Source: Callorhinus ursinus (lineage: Eukaryota; Chordata; Mammalia; Carnivora; Otariidae). Taken from it: a stretch of 64,000 nucleotides of DNA. The stretch is from positions 6,048,307 to 6,112,306 of the forward strand of contig NW_020313044.1 of assembly GCF_003265705.1 (NCBI RefSeq), written 5' to 3'. This document shows positions 22,651-35,029 of the stretch, in pieces (positions within the stretch are counted from its first letter, which is position 1; every line of letters begins with the position of its first letter). A program made the position numbers and the translations under genes. The notes under the pieces were generated by a model. It was not told the DNA's origin. It saw nothing but the letters and a program-made list of their open reading frames with translations, and made no database searches.

Positions 22651-22749
22651 TCAACTACACTCGGCTTCGTTATTTTATTCTTAGGAGACATACAAGCACA
22701 AAAGGAGTTAGTTGTTAGTTTGGCCTTACAGGACTTTGGGTTTTAAATC

Positions 22750-22935
22750 TATTCAACAAATCTGAGCACTTACCCTGTGCAAATCACTGACTTAGTGCTG
22801 GGAACACAGTGGGAAACAGCACAGAAGAGTCGGGTCTCCCTTCATGGAGTTACAATCCAGAGGGAAGATACAGACAGTAAGTGGGTAAACAAATACATAG
22901 GATACTTAAAGATGAGAGCAAATAAAGAATTAAAA
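22750..22935 (+). repeat. Ancient interspersed repeat, family unassigned
   Basis: 'attcaacaaatctgagcacttaccctgtgcaaatcact', 'agtgctgggaacacagtgggaaac', 'catggagttacaatccagagggaagatacagacag' and 'gtaaacaaatac' follow in the standard order of an old mammalian repeat. A 69-codon frame inside is chance. Confidence 0.55.
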
Positions 22936-24001
22936 CAAAACAAAACAGGGGCTGCAATACACGTATGCCCTGAGAATACCAGCTGAATTGGCAACATTCA
23001 GGGAGAGATGTCTCCTGAAGGCTGATGTGTCATGTGCGCTGAGCCTCATACCAGCCCACTGACTTTGTATCCCATATAGTTATTCATAATGTCTTAATGA
23101 AGTCAGGTTCCAGGCAAATTGGTTCATTCATTTCAAAGGGATTTATTTTAGGACCCCCACACTTCTGGTCTCGGGCAAGTTGCATTACTCATTCACTAAG
23201 TATTTTGGCAGAACCTTCAACTGATGTATATTTTTAGTACTGGGTTTGTGTGTAAGAAAAATACATATGGAGGGGCCAGATGAATAATGGGAGAGGAAAA
23301 TAAAATAGCAAACTGTGTTTCTCAAGTGTCAACTGGGTAGTAATGGAATAGAAAGTATTGGGTGATTTATAGAGTATGAGGGGCTAAAAACAATCATAAA
23401 CAAAATACCAAATTGCTCAAAGTCTCATGAGCGAGGGTGTCAATCATGAAAGAAGCGGAAGTGAGAAGGGCCTGAGTTGGAGGTGTGGGGAGACAGAGAC
23501 AGACATAGACACAAAACAGCAAGCTTTTAGGAGCATGTTCTTTTTGATTGTAATGACTGAAAACATTTTTTGGAAGTTTTGAAGAGCTCTTGCTAGACCC
23601 AGATGAACAATGTAGGCTCTGAGTAAAGAGAGAAATCATGGTTCATACCTTTGAATTTTTAGTTAGACCCTGAAAATATGCACCTGGATTAAAAAAATGG
23701 TTAAGAAGAGTTTTTAACAACGTAAGTAGCTGATAAACAGGGTCATGACACACTTGGAGGCCTCTATATACATGTCTGAAAAGAAGAGGGTGGGCCTTTA
23801 ATAAAAGCCCCATCTCGTGACGTCCTAGCTGCTAACTGCATATACTTTACACACACATCACTTGAACACAATTTATGTCATTAACTGAAACCCAGTCTGG
23901 GGAATATCTCCAAGATCTGGTTTGGATTCTTCTTCTGTATTATCTATCGTTGAGCCCATGATTCAAGCTAGCTTATTTATTTCTTCTGTAGACTCGTAAG
24001 C
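22936..24001. other. Non-coding, unassigned
   Basis: No repeat assigned and no gene supported. The 81-codon minus frame (23394-23639) lacks a recognisable domain. Confidence 0.45.
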
Positions 24002-24020
24002 CTTAAATCTGCCCTTTTTA

Positions 24021-24211
24021 AAAAAAGATTTTATTTATTTATTTGACAGAGAGAGACACAGTGAGAGAGGGAACACAAGCAGGGGGAGTGGGAGAGGGAG
24101 AAGCAGGCCCCCCGCTGAGCAGGGAGCCCGACGCGGGGCTCGATCCCAGGTCCCTGGGATCATGACCTGAGCCGAAGGCAGACGCTTAACAACTGAGCCA
24201 CCCAGGTGCCC
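24021..24211 (-). mobile_element. Young CAN-SINE with target-site duplication
   Basis: Minus-strand copy almost identical to the 4364 element through 'gacagagagagacacagtgag', 'acacaagcagggggag' and 'gcttaacaactgagccacc'. Flanking duplication CTTAAATCTGCC(C)TTTTTA at 24002-24020 and 24212-24229, differing by one base in a C run. This indicates a recent insertion of an active subfamily. Confidence 0.97.
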
Positions 24212-24264
24212 CTTAAATCTGCCTTTTTAGTTTATGATTTTTTTTTTTTCTGAAATGAATCTCC

Positions 24265-24420
24265 CAGTCTTCCTCCTGGCTTCCTTCTACCCTTCCATAT
24301 TTAGCTCAAATGCCTCTCCTCCATGAACTCCTTCTTAAGTAGAATCATCCATACCTTGATTTGACTTCCTGTAGCATTTTATACATGTCCTTATGATCTT
24401 TTCATTTATCACTTTCATGA
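24265..24420 (+). mobile_element. L2 fragment
   Basis: 'tttagctcaaatgcctctcctccatgaactccttctta' and 'gcattttatacatgtccttatg' match the L2 block order (AGCTCAAATGTCACCTCCTC … GCAC…). Diverged. Confidence 0.6.
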
Positions 24421-24640
24421 TTATCATTTATTTTGTGCCTACTCTGTTCTGGGCACAGTGTTAAACATCTTACATAAATTTCTTCATTTAATACTTGCTA
24501 TAGCTTCAAGAGGCAGGGATTATTATTCCAATTGACTGATGAGGTTAAGAGATTTGCTTCATTTCTTCCAGCTAGTAAGAGATGGCACCAGGATTTGAAC
24601 TCAGTCTTCTTATTCTATAGGCCATGTTCTTAAGTACATG
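24421..24640 (-). mobile_element. MIR SINE, minus strand
   Basis: Complement of MIR: 'ttttgtgcctactctgttctgggcacagtgttaaacatcttacataa', 'gaggttaagagatttgcttc', 'agctagtaagagatggcaccaggatttgaactcag'. Almost full length. Confidence 0.85.
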
Positions 24641-25089
24641 TTATGCAGCTTCTCATACCATGCTGTTTGATTTTGCTGATGTAGCCATTTATTTGCATTC
24701 ATGTCTATTTCCCTCCCTAGATGACAACCATGTATTAAGTCATGTTGAAGGGATGGATGGGTAACAGGGCAGGTAAAGAGTTCATCCACTGGTTCTATTC
24801 ATGCTCCAGGAGCCAGAAGTGTCAGAGTAGGCAAGGTTGATTATTGGAGAGTTACCAGAAGGAAAATGCCATAGATAGAGTTGGTAACAAGAGTCAAAGA
24901 TCAGAGATGAAGAAAACCATTCAGAGCAACAGTAGTTAGAGAGAAAGCAATGGTAGAGCAAGCTGTCATTCAGGGCAAAATTTAATTGGATACAAGGTTT
25001 AATTAGACACACAAAAGAAAGGACATTCTTTTTCAGTGGGTATCCATAGCAGCTGGCCAAGTATGATAAACTTCTTTGATTACCTGACC

Positions 25090-25290
25090 ATATGAAGCTC
25101 AGATTAAGTTTCTATACTCTCCTCTCATATCAATCCCTTCTCATTTAGGACTTGTACACATTTATATTGTAATCTTTATTCTATGTATTGTTTAAGAGTT
25201 CATCACTCCTTGCTGGGCTTAGATCTCTTCAAGATCAGTGATTATATCTTATTCATCTTTGTAGCTCAAAGGTTATTATCATAAGTGTTG
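25090..25290 (+). mobile_element. L2 fragment
   Basis: 'cttgtacacatttatattgtaatctttattc' and 'gggcttagatctcttcaagatcagtgattatatcttattcatctttgtagctc' correspond to the L2 3' region ('…AGGGCAGGGACTGTGTCTTATTCATCTTTGTA…'). Confidence 0.6.
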
Positions 25291-25689
25291 AACTATGAAA
25301 GGTGGGCCAGAGCATAAATGAAGCTGAAGCAATCAAGAATGTTTTCTCCAACATGATTTGTAAAATGATTAACTATATAAAAAATTCATGATTTCTACAG
25401 ACAAAACTTTCTTTTTAGAGAGGTCAAGATTCATTCAACATCAGGTAAATGCAGACAATCACAGAGAATTTTAGAGATAGTAGATCATAACTATGTTTTT
25501 CCTCTCCCTCCATTTTTCTGGAATGGGAGAAATACAAATCCTTCATTGACCACTTTGATTATCATCAAGACCTTGAAATACATAGAAGGTAATATTTACT
25601 GTACAATTAAACAAAAGAGAATTTTCATCCCTGAAATAAGTTTTCTGACTATTAAAAAGAGTACCAGGTGATTGGATTAACAACCAATC
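25291..25689. other. Non-coding, unassigned
   Basis: AT-rich sequence with no repeat or gene that I recognise. Confidence 0.5.
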
Positions 25690-26240
25690 ATATATTCATG
25701 TATCCTTTCACTCATGCAACCAGTATGTATTAAATGCCTTTCTTGTGTAAGGCTCCTGAGCTAGCCACTAGAGATATAGCTATGAGCCATAATAGACATG
25801 GTCACTACCCTATTGCTGTTTATTATCAAGTGAGGAAAAAAGTCACCAAGTAATTTAAAAATAAAAATTACACCTATGACAATTGCTTCAAAGAGAGATG
25901 TATGGGGCAATGACAGCCAATTATAAGGGGAAAAGAATCATGGTACTAGCTGAGTCTGGAGACATGGGGATGGGCTTATCTTGTCGGGTGTAAGACCACT
26001 TTAAGTATTCATGTATTTATCCCAAGAGCAATGGGAAGGTTTTAGAGACTGAGTTAATATAATTAACTTGTGTTTTCAAGATACCGCTTTATTTATAGTG
26101 TGGAGAATGGAATGGGATGAGGCAAGAGAGGATGTACAGACATCAGTTAGATGGTTTTTGCATTGATTTAATTAAGAGTAGATAGTGACGTTAACCAGGA
26201 TTATAGTCTCAGGAAGCTAGAAACAAAGTGATTTCACTAT
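25690..26240 (+). repeat. Long ancient interspersed repeat, family unassigned
   Basis: Begins 'cactcatgcaaccagtatgtattaaatgcctttcttgtgtaagg'. It continues through 'ccactagagatatagctatgagccataatagacatgg', 'aagagcaatgggaaggttttagagactgag' and 'tggaatgggatgaggcaagagagg'. This order recurs in shorter form at 16051 and 54630. No ORF. Confidence 0.45.
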
Positions 26241-27849
26241 AATGATTTCAAATAAAAGTCTATGAGTTTAGCTAAACCTACTGAGGCTACTCATTAGCAG
26301 GTGCAGGAAAACTGTAGCCGTACCACTAGGAAGAAAAATATCATCTATTTGCTTTTAGTTTAGGTATTTAGATGTATACATTGATTTAACCAAGATAATC
26401 CAGCTTGAGGAAATAAATGTCTATTTGGGTTAATCAGGGACCAAAAGGCATGATCAAAAAGATACAAAGAATAGAATTTGATTTCTTTCATTCTTCAGCT
26501 GTAGTTTATTCACAATGCCTCCTTAAAAAGAGTAAACTCTCCCTCCGCTCTTCAAAAAAGGGTTTGAGACATTTAATAGGTTAAATTAGTCCATTTACTC
26601 ATTCATTATTATTATTATTATTATTATTTTACAACTGAACTTTGCACAAGGCACAGGATTAAATCATGATTTGACGAGGGACAGGGTCTTATTTGATCTT
26701 TGCATTCCCAGAGCCTAGACCCGTGCCTGAGTTTTTTTAACTGAATGCATAAGGAGAAGAAAGGAAAGCTCATTCACTGAAAAGGGACTTCATATTAGTG
26801 GAAATAAAATATAAAAAAGATTTGATAACAATGCTACCCAAATTGGGAAAACATAAGGTAGATTTTGAATCTTTTTACTTCAATTTCCAATTTGACTGTC
26901 TGATTTGTAATTTACATTTGTTTATAGTTGTCTTTATGCCAAGATTGCTTTCTTTCCATATGCATGTACAAATGTAATAAATTAAATAGTTATTGGTGCT
27001 GTGGTTATCTGTGGTATTTCCAGAGGTCTTCAGTGCAACCATGAAAATAAACACTGCACTTTTTCAAAAAAATTCTTGTATACAAGGAATCGAATGTTGG
27101 GTCCCAGAGAAATTTGATACACCAACTTGTTTTTTCTCCTCTCAGTTTTGATTCCACAGGGCAGCATTGCTCTGGGGAAGCACCCTGAGTCCGGGTTATC
27201 AGCATATGTTTTCTGAGTCTAGAGAGCTGAGTGTGTGGGGAAATGAGGGCTTGTAAAAATGCCTGAAATGAGGGAGAGATGACATTGATTAATGTGTACT
27301 GGCCGGAATCAATGTTTTGAGCCTAGTCACTTTGGGGAGCTATTCACAGGGTGGTGGACGTTTTCTTCTGCTTTATAGCTACTGAAAGGCCAGGGAACTG
27401 GCTCAAGGTCACAGAAAAAGTGAATCAAGTTTCAGGCTAGTCCTCGATCTGTGAAGGCCAAACCATACTCCCCTCTATTGGTAAAGCTCTAGACTGAATT
27501 ACCTTTGTTGTGCAGACAAGCTCCACTCCTGTATTAACTCTTGCAGTTAGAGGCACTATCATTCATCCTGTTGGCCAAGCTAAAACCTCTCATGCTCAGT
27601 CCCAAAAGCTTTCAGGTTCTGGCAGGTGTCAAAGATACATGAAGTGGTCAAGAATAAGGCAAATGGGTATAAAGGACTTGTGAACCTGTGAATGACTGAA
27701 GGACTTCAAATGTAAATTAAAAAAGAAAATAAACACATCATGATGGTCCAAACTGCTACTCTGGTCTCAAGGTCATCTTCAACTTCTATTTATTCCTAAA
27801 CACACATCTTAAAGTTTAGTCCGTGCTATTGAGCCTACCTTCGACATGA
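26241..27849. other. Non-coding with microsatellite and L2 end
   Basis: Mostly unassigned. It includes an (ATT)n tract at 26605-26629 and an L2-like 3' end at about 26680-26755 ('agggacagggtcttatttgatctttgcattcccagagcctagaccc'). No gene supported. Confidence 0.5.
26605..26629. repeat. (ATT)n microsatellite
   Basis: Eight consecutive ATT units. Likely polymorphic in length. Confidence 0.95.
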
Positions 27850-28170
27850 CTGTTGCATCTTGTTCCTTTTCTCCCCTGCTATAGTCAGTGTTAGGGTTCA
27901 GGGTCTTATCTTGCCTTTCCTCCTACCCCACACCTCCCTAACTCCAGTTTAGCTGCTCTACTTTCCCTGCATCTATCCAATGAATAGTCAATGAAGTTAT
28001 TTCTCTAAAGCGCAAATGTGACTATGTTATTCCATTTTGTATGAACTTTGACAGTTCCTCATAGTCTGTAGCGTAAGATGGAACCTCAGCATGGTTAAAG
28101 CCAACCTAATTTTGAGATAAGAACAGGCTCATCTACTACCATTCCTCCTGTCTTGTCCTGTACTCCAAAA
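27850..28170 (+). mobile_element. L2 fragment
   Basis: 'gttatttctctaaagcgcaaatgtgactatgttattcc' and 'gacagttcctcatagtctgtagcgtaagatggaacctc' follow L2 order ('…CTAAAACACAAATCTGATCATGTCACTCC … TGGCTCCCCATTGCCTGAGGATAAA…'). Diverged. Confidence 0.65.
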
Positions 28171-28841
28171 AATCAAACTATGTGCTAGTCTCTAAATGTG
28201 TCCCCTAATGGCATTCCTCATGTAGTGTGGGGGATAAGCCCCTTGAAATGGAAATGCTACTTGAGCCAACTGTACATGGGGTCATTTCAGCATGGTCTCC
28301 CCAGAGAGGTATGTCTGGTACCATGCACTGGCAGTGACTCTCCAGATTTTCTCAAATCCTCTGAAGTCATGACATCCCTCTGGCCATAGTTTCTTTGAGG
28401 CCATGGGTCACACAATTATTGGTCAATCATCCCAAGCTGCAGTTCCACTATGATTAATTTTATAACATTTAATGAATGATCTATAGTGTTGATGCCCTTG
28501 ACCAGTTTTTGCAGTGACTTCACCTTTTAAGCTCTAATATGGTACTCTTCCTTTGTGTTCTTGGACAGCTTCAGGACTGATAATACTGGCAAGTCTTTCA
28601 CCAATCATAATGGGCCAAACATACTTCCTAGATTACAACACAAATGACCAGAGAAAAGGCCACAGAAACAACAACAACAAAAAAAAACACAACACATTGA
28701 ATTAGAAGACTGTGGTAAGGTGCTCATTGGCTGAGAATCTGTGTTAACACTTACCATGAGTATGTAGTATAGCTGATTAAATATATATCTACTTATTATA
28801 TATATCTTCTAAATACTTACCCAACTACCTTTCTGTGTATC
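28171..28841. other. Non-coding, unassigned
   Basis: No gene. An A-rich CAA tract lies at about 28670-28690. Confidence 0.5.
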
Positions 28842-28918
28842 ATCTATCTATCTATCTATCTATCTATCTACACACATGTACACACATACATATAGCACAC
28901 ACTATATATAAATAGTGT
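28842..28918. repeat. (ATCT)n microsatellite with AC/AT-rich tail
   Basis: Seven ATCT units at 28842-28869, then alternating AC/AT sequence ('acacacatgtacacacatacatatag') to about 28918. Probably length-variable. Confidence 0.93.
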
Positions 28919-28929
28919 GACAAAGGATT

Positions 28930-29058
28930 GCATAAATGGGGATGTGCACATGCATTTGTGTGCTCTATTCCCTAGACTTATGTTTTCCCATCCCTTTTCT
29001 CCACTTGGTGAATTCCTACTTATGTTTTACGCCCTGTTTAAATGTTAACCTACACCCT
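28930..29058 (+). mobile_element. L2 fragment, diverged
   Basis: 'gtgctctattccctagac…', 'ggtgaattcctacttatgttttacgccctg' resembles the L2 block '…CTGGAACACTCTTCC … GCTAACTCCTACTCATCCTTCAGG'. Assignment is tentative. Confidence 0.4.
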
Positions 29059-29061
29059 TAC

Positions 29062-29215
29062 TTTTTTGGTGTGGGCCATGGACCAGCAGCACCAGCATCT
29101 CCTTGGAGCTTGCTGTAAATGCAGGATCTCAGGCCCTGCCCCGGATCCACTGAATCCCGAATCTGCATTTTAATAAAATCCTGTTAAAGCCTGACAAGCA
29201 CTGAAGCTTCCCTGT
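29062..29215. mobile_element. MER5-type hAT MITE
   Basis: 'gtgggccatggaccagcagcaccagcatctccttggagcttgctgtaaatgcaggatctcaggccc' and '…atctgcattttaataaaatcc…aagcactgaag' match the MER5A/B hAT-Charlie non-autonomous family. An ancient, inactive DNA transposon. Confidence 0.85.
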
Positions 29216-30673
29216 ACCCCTCCAGCAAAACAAAAAGCTCTAATTACACACCTGGATTTAGTCTTTATCACATTGTATCATGATTAGTTGCCTATATGAA
29301 CCTATAATCAGAGAGGGCCCTTGATGATGTTTGCTGAAACATGTTAGGACATACTAATCCAGAGTTCTGTTATTTATTATGATGTCTGTAATACTACACT
29401 CTGGATTTGTTGACCCAATTTCCTTTTCTCTTTCAGAGGTTGAAAATACTAAAAACCTGATTTTCTAGCCTCCCTTTCAGCCAGATATGGTCATGTAACA
29501 GTTCTGCCAATGAGACCTATCCAGAAGTTTGCTAGTACTTTCTCTTCTTCTGCCTGAAACATGGATACAGTGTTGGAGGTACACCTCTGTTGCTACCATC
29601 AGGCCAAAGGCAAAAGCTAAGGGTAATGGACCAAGAAGACAGAAAAATCTGAATCCTTGAAGGCGACCTTCTGATGGCAAACTTCCTCTCTGTGAACTGA
29701 GATAAGAGACAAACACATCTTCTTGTATTTAAATGACTATCAGTTTGCTGTTAGTTGAGCTGAATGCATTTCCTACCAGTACAGTGTCTCATCATTCAGA
29801 CAGGCAGATCAAATTTGCATTTGCTCTCTTTACTACCTTGCTGAGGTTCGTCAAGGCGGAACAGAATAAGGTGTTAATGATGGCTTTTTGGTTGTTCCTT
29901 TTTTGCAAAAATTCTATTTCCCTAATTAATTGATTTAGAATAACATTTACTAACAATATTCCCCAATGAGAAATAAGGACATGGGATACATAAAAATTAC
30001 ATTACTGGAAGTTTTGGTGAATGTGTAAATCTTGAACTATCAAAGAAATTAGTTAAAGCCTCTGGTCAATATGAGAACACAAACCTCTCCCTTAGCTCTT
30101 CTTGATGTCTTGACTGTCACAAGATTGGAGAGGGGCAACCACATGAGGAAGTTTAAAAAATATGGCAATTATGATTGCTTTAATATGAGCTTGGCGCAAA
30201 CGTGTCTGAGTTACGTTTAAATCCAGCCATACTGCCTGACTCCCATGGCATGGGGATGCTTTGGGTCATTACACTCTCAATATTTCCCAAACATTAATTA
30301 GGCACAGGTTACATTTCATTAGAAAGCACTGTGATGGCCAAACGGGAGACCTGCCATGGCATTTTGTTGAATTAACCTGTGTGACATCTTACTCCCCAAA
30401 CTACCCCATAAACTCTCGGTGGGATTTTGTCTCCACTGCACTGCTCTAGTTCTGTTGGGATCTCACAGCTGTTTCAAGGCCCATCACTGTCAAAATACCC
30501 TAAGAATCCAAATCATGCAAGTTGAGCAGCTTTGGAAAGTTTATCCATCTATTTCTTGGCACCCGTGGCCTCTGACCCACAATCTGGTGGCTCCTGAAGT
30601 CTCTCGGTTTATCCTTTGTTATTTTGTACTTGGGCCGTATCCTACCTAGAAGAGCCACGTTCTCAGACTGTTC
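29216..30673. other. Non-coding, unassigned
   Basis: No young repeat and no supported gene up to the L1 target site. Short frames at 29477-29716 and 30261-30649 lack domains. Confidence 0.5.
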
Positions 30674-30693
30674 CAGATGTGTGCTATATTTTA
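30674..30693. repeat. Target-site duplication, left copy
   Basis: CAGATGTGTGCTATATTTTA. Matches 37744-37763 exactly and brackets the full-length L1. Confidence 0.97.
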
Positions 30694-31143
30694 TTTTAAT
30701 TTTTTATTGTTATGTTAATCACCATACATCATTAGTTCTTGATGTAGTGTTCCATGATTCATTGTTTGTGCATAACACCCAGTGCTCCACGCAGAATGTG
30801 CCCTCCTTAATACCCATCACGAGGCTAACCCATCCCCCCACCCCCCTCCCCTCTAGAACCCTCAGTTTGTTTTTCAGAGTCCATCGTCTCTCATGGTTCG
30901 TCTCCCCCTCCGACTTACTCCCCTTCATTCTTCCTCTCCTGCTATCTTCTTCTTTTTCTTTTTTCTTAACATAGCTTGCATTATTTGTTTCAGAAGTACC
31001 GATCTGTGATTCAACAGTCTTGCACAATTCACAGCACTCACCATAGCACATACCCTACCCAATGTCTATCACCCAGCCACCCCCTCCCTCCCATCCCCCA
31101 CCACTCAGCTACACTCAGTTTGTTTCCTGAGATTAAGAATTCC
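30694..31143 (-). other. L1 3' UTR
   Basis: Follows the ORF2 stop. On the plus strand it shows the pyrimidine-rich complement of the G-rich tract ('catccccccacccccctcccctc', about 30833-30855), which could form a G-quadruplex in L1 RNA. The shorter L1 copies in this window (19283, 44305, 49465, 56835) are all derived mainly from this region. Confidence 0.93.
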
Positions 31144-34100
31144 TCATATCAGTGAGGTAATATGATACATGTCTTTCTCTGGTTGACTTATTTCACTCAG
31201 CATAACACCCTCCAGTTCCACCCACGTCATTGCAAATGGCAAGATCTCATTCCTTTTGATGGCTGCATAATATTCCATTGTGTATATATACCACATCTTC
31301 TTTATCCATTCCTCTGTCGAGGGACATCTTGGCTCTTTCCACAGTTTGGCTACTGTGGACATTGCTGCTATAAACATTGGGGTGCATGTACCCCTTCGGA
31401 TCCCTACATTTGTATCTTTGTGGTAAATACCCAGTAGTGCAATTGCTGGATCGAATGGTAGCTCTATTTTCAACTGTTTGAGGAAACTCCATACTGTTTT
31501 CCAGAGTGGCTGCACCAGCTTGCATTCCCACCAACAGTGTAGGAGGGTTCCCCTTTCTCTGCATCCCCGCCAACATCTGTCGTTTCCTGACTTGTTAATT
31601 TTAGCCATTCTGACTGGTGTGAGGTGGTATCTCATGGAGGTTTTGATTTGGATTTCCCTGATGCCGAGCGATGTTGAGCACTTTTTCATGGGTCTGTTGG
31701 CCATTTGGATGTCTTCTTTGGAAAAATGTCTGTCCATGTCTTCTGCCCATTTCTTGATTGGATTATTTGTTCTTTGGGTGTTGAGTTTGATAAGTTCTTT
31801 ATAGATTTTGGATACTAGCCCTTTATCTGATATGTCATTTGCAAATATCTTCTCCCATTCTGTCGGTTGTCTTTTGGTTTTGTGGACTGTTTCTCTTGCT
31901 GTGCAAAAGCTTTTTATCTTGATGGAATCCCAATAGTTCATTTTTGCCCTTGCTTCCCTTGCTTTTGGAGGTGTTTGTAGGAAGAAGTTGCTGCGGCTGA
32001 GGTCGAAGAGTTTGCTGCCTATGTTCTCCTTTAGAATGTTGATGGACTCCTGTCTCACGTTTAGGTCTTTCAACCATTTGGAGTCTATTTTTGTGTGTGG
32101 TGTAAGGAAATGGTCCAGTTTCATTTTTCTGCATGTGGCTGTCCAATTTTCCCAACACCATTTGTTGAAGAGACTGTCTTTTTTCCATTGGACATTCTTT
32201 CCTGCTTTGTCAAAGATGAGTTGACCATAGAGTTGAGGGTCCATTTCTGGGCTCTTGATTCTGTTCCATTGATCTATGTGTCTGTTTTTGTGCCAGTACC
32301 ATACTGTCTTGATGATGACAGCTTTATAATAGAGCTTGAAGTCTGGAATTGTGATGCCGCCAGCTTTGCTTTTCTTTTTCAATATTCCTCTGGCTATTCG
32401 GGGTCTCTTCTGGTTCCATACAAATTTTAGGATTATTTGTTCCATTTCTTTGAAAAAAGTGGATGGTATTTGGATGGGGATTGCATTGAATGTGTAGATG
32501 GCTCTAGGTAGCATTGACATCTTCACAATGTTTGTTCTTCCAATCCATGAGCATGGAACGTTTTTCCATTTCTTTGTGTCTTCCTCAATTTCTTTCATGA
32601 GTATTTTATAGTTTTCTGAGTACAGATCCTTTGCCTCTTTGGTTAGATTTATTCCTAGGTATCTTATGGTTTTGGGTGCAATTGTAAATGGGATCGACTC
32701 CTTGATTTATCTCCCTTCTGTCTTGTTGTTGGTGTATAGGAATGCCACTGATTTTTGTGCATTGATTTTATATCCTGCCACTTTACTGAATTCCTGTATG
32801 AGTTCTAGCAGTTTTGGGGTGGAGTCTTTTGGGTTTTCCACATACAGTGTCATATTATCTGCAAAGAGGGAGAGTTTGACTTCCTCTTTGCCGATTTGGA
32901 TGCCTTTGATTTCTTTTTGTTGTCTGATTGCTGTGGCTAGGACTTCTAATACTATGTTGAATAGCAGTGGTGAGAGTGGACATCCCTGTCGCGTTCCTGA
33001 CCTTAGGGGAAAAGCTCTCAGCTTTTCCCCATTGAGAATGATATTCGCTGTAGGTTTTTCATAGATGGCTTTTATGATATTGAGGTATGTACCCTCTATC
33101 CCTATACTCTGAAGAGTTTTGATCAAGAAAGGATGCTGTACTTTGTCAAATGCTTTTTCTGCATCTATTGAGAGGATCATATGATTCTTGTTCTTTCTTT
33201 TGTTAATGTATTGTATCACGTTGATTGATTTGCGGATGTTGAACCAGCCTTGCAGCCCAGGAATAAATCCCACTTGGTCATGGTGAATAATCCTTTTAAT
33301 GTACTGTTGGATCCTATTGGCTAGTATTTTGGTGAGAATTTTTGCATCCATGTTCATCAAGGATATTGGTATGTAGTTCTCCTTTTTGATGGGGTCTTTG
33401 GTTTTGGGATCAAGGTAATGGTGGCCTCATAAAATGACTGGAAGTTTTCCTTCTATTTCTATTTTTTGGAACAGTTTCAGGAGAATAGGTATTAATTTTT
33501 CTTTAAATGTCTGATAGAATTCACCTGGGAAGCCCTCTGGCCCTGGGCTTTTGTTTGTTGGGAGATTTTTGATGACAGCTTCAATTTCCTTAGTGGTTAT
33601 AGGTCTGTTCAGGTTTTCTATTTCTTCGTGGTTCAATTTTGGTAGTTGATACATCTCTAGGAATGCACCCATTTCTTCCAGGTTATCTAATTTGCTGGCA
33701 TAGAGTTCCTCATAATATGTTCTTATAATTGTTTTTATTTCTTTGGTGTTGGTTGTGATCTCTCCTCTTTCATTCATGATTTTGTTGATTTGGGTCATTT
33801 CTCTTTTCTTTTTGATAAGTCTGGCCAGGGGTTATCAATCTTGTTAATTCTTTCAAAGAATCAGCTCCTACTTTCGTTGATCTGTTCTACTGTTCTTTTG
33901 GTTTCTAGTTCATTGGTTTCTGCTCTGATCTTTATTATTTCTCTTCTCCTGCTGGGTTTAGTCTTCATTTGCTGTTCTTTCTCCAGCTCCTTTAGGTGTA
34001 GGGTTAGGTTGTGTATTTGAGACCTTTCTTGTATCTTGAGAAAGGCTTGTATTGGTATATACTTTCCTCTCAGGACTGCCTTTGCTGTATCCCAAAGATT

Positions 34101-34948
34101 TTGAACAGTTGTGTTTTCATTTTCATTGGCTTCCATGAATTTTTTTAATCTTCTTGAATTTCCTGGTTGACCCATTCATTCTTTAGTAGGCTGCTCTTTA
34201 GCCTCCATGTATTTGAGTTCTTTCCAACTTTCCTCTTGTGATTGAGTTCTAGTTTCAAAGCATTGTGGTCTGAAAATATGCAGGGAATGATCCCAATCTT
34301 TTGGTACCGGTTGAGACCTGATTTGTGACCTAGGATGTGATCAATTCTGGAGAATGTTCCATGGGCACTAGAGAAGAATGTGTATTCTGTTGCTTTGGGA
34401 TGGAATGTTCTGAATAGGTCTGTGAAGTCCATTTGGTCCAGTGTATCATTTAAAGTCTTTATTTCCTTGTTGATCTTTTGCTTAGATGATCTGTCCATTT
34501 CAGTCAGGGGGGTGCTAAAGTCCCCCACTATTATTGTATTGTTGTCAGTGTATTTCTTTGCTTTTGTTATTAATTGCCTTATATAATTGGCTGCTCCCAT
34601 GTTCGGGGCATAGATATTTACAATTGTTAGATCTTCTTGTTGGATAGACCCTTTAAGTAGGATAGAGTGTCCTTCCTCATCTCTTATTAGTCTTTGGTTT
34701 AAAATCTAATTTGTCTGATATAAGGATTGCCATCCCAGCTTTCTTTTGATATCCATTAGCATGGTAAATGGTTTTCCACCCCCTCACTTTCAATCTGGGG
34801 GTGTCTTTGGGTCTAAAATGAGTCTCTTGCAGGCAGCATATTGATGGGTCTTGTTTTTTAATCCAATCTGATAGCCTGTGTCTTTGATTGGGGCATTTAG
34901 CCCATTTACATCCAGGGTAACTATTGAAAGGTATGAATTTAGTGCCAT
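31144..34948 (-). pseudogene. L1 ORF2 (endonuclease-reverse transcriptase), broken
   Basis: Spans about 3.8 kb, near the expected length for ORF2p. Order: APE-type endonuclease (34948-34145, motifs IVGDFSTPLTEMD, RIDHILGHKS, SDHNALKLEL); linker (frame 34175-33861); reverse transcriptase (33798-32707, with [39 protein letters not shown]); thumb and C-terminal cysteine region (32598-31144, [28 protein letters not shown]). The reading frame changes between the first three blocks, and stops lie near 33400 and 32700-32600. The catalytic box reads FADN, where the family normally has FADD (codon 32854-32856), so it would be dead even apart from the frameshifts. Confidence 0.95.
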
Positions 34949-35029
34949 TGTATTGCCTGTAAGGTGACTGTTACTGTATATTGTCTGTGTTCCTTTCTGA
35001 TCTGTGCTGCTTTTAGGCTCTCTCTTTGC

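Noticed and set aside
28842..28918. CRISPR-like or satellite array
   Set aside because: Simple 4-bp microsatellite; no spacers.
30624..30974. 116-codon plus frame across the L1 junction
   Set aside because: It crosses the target duplication into the antisense of the L1 3' UTR, so it is not a host gene.
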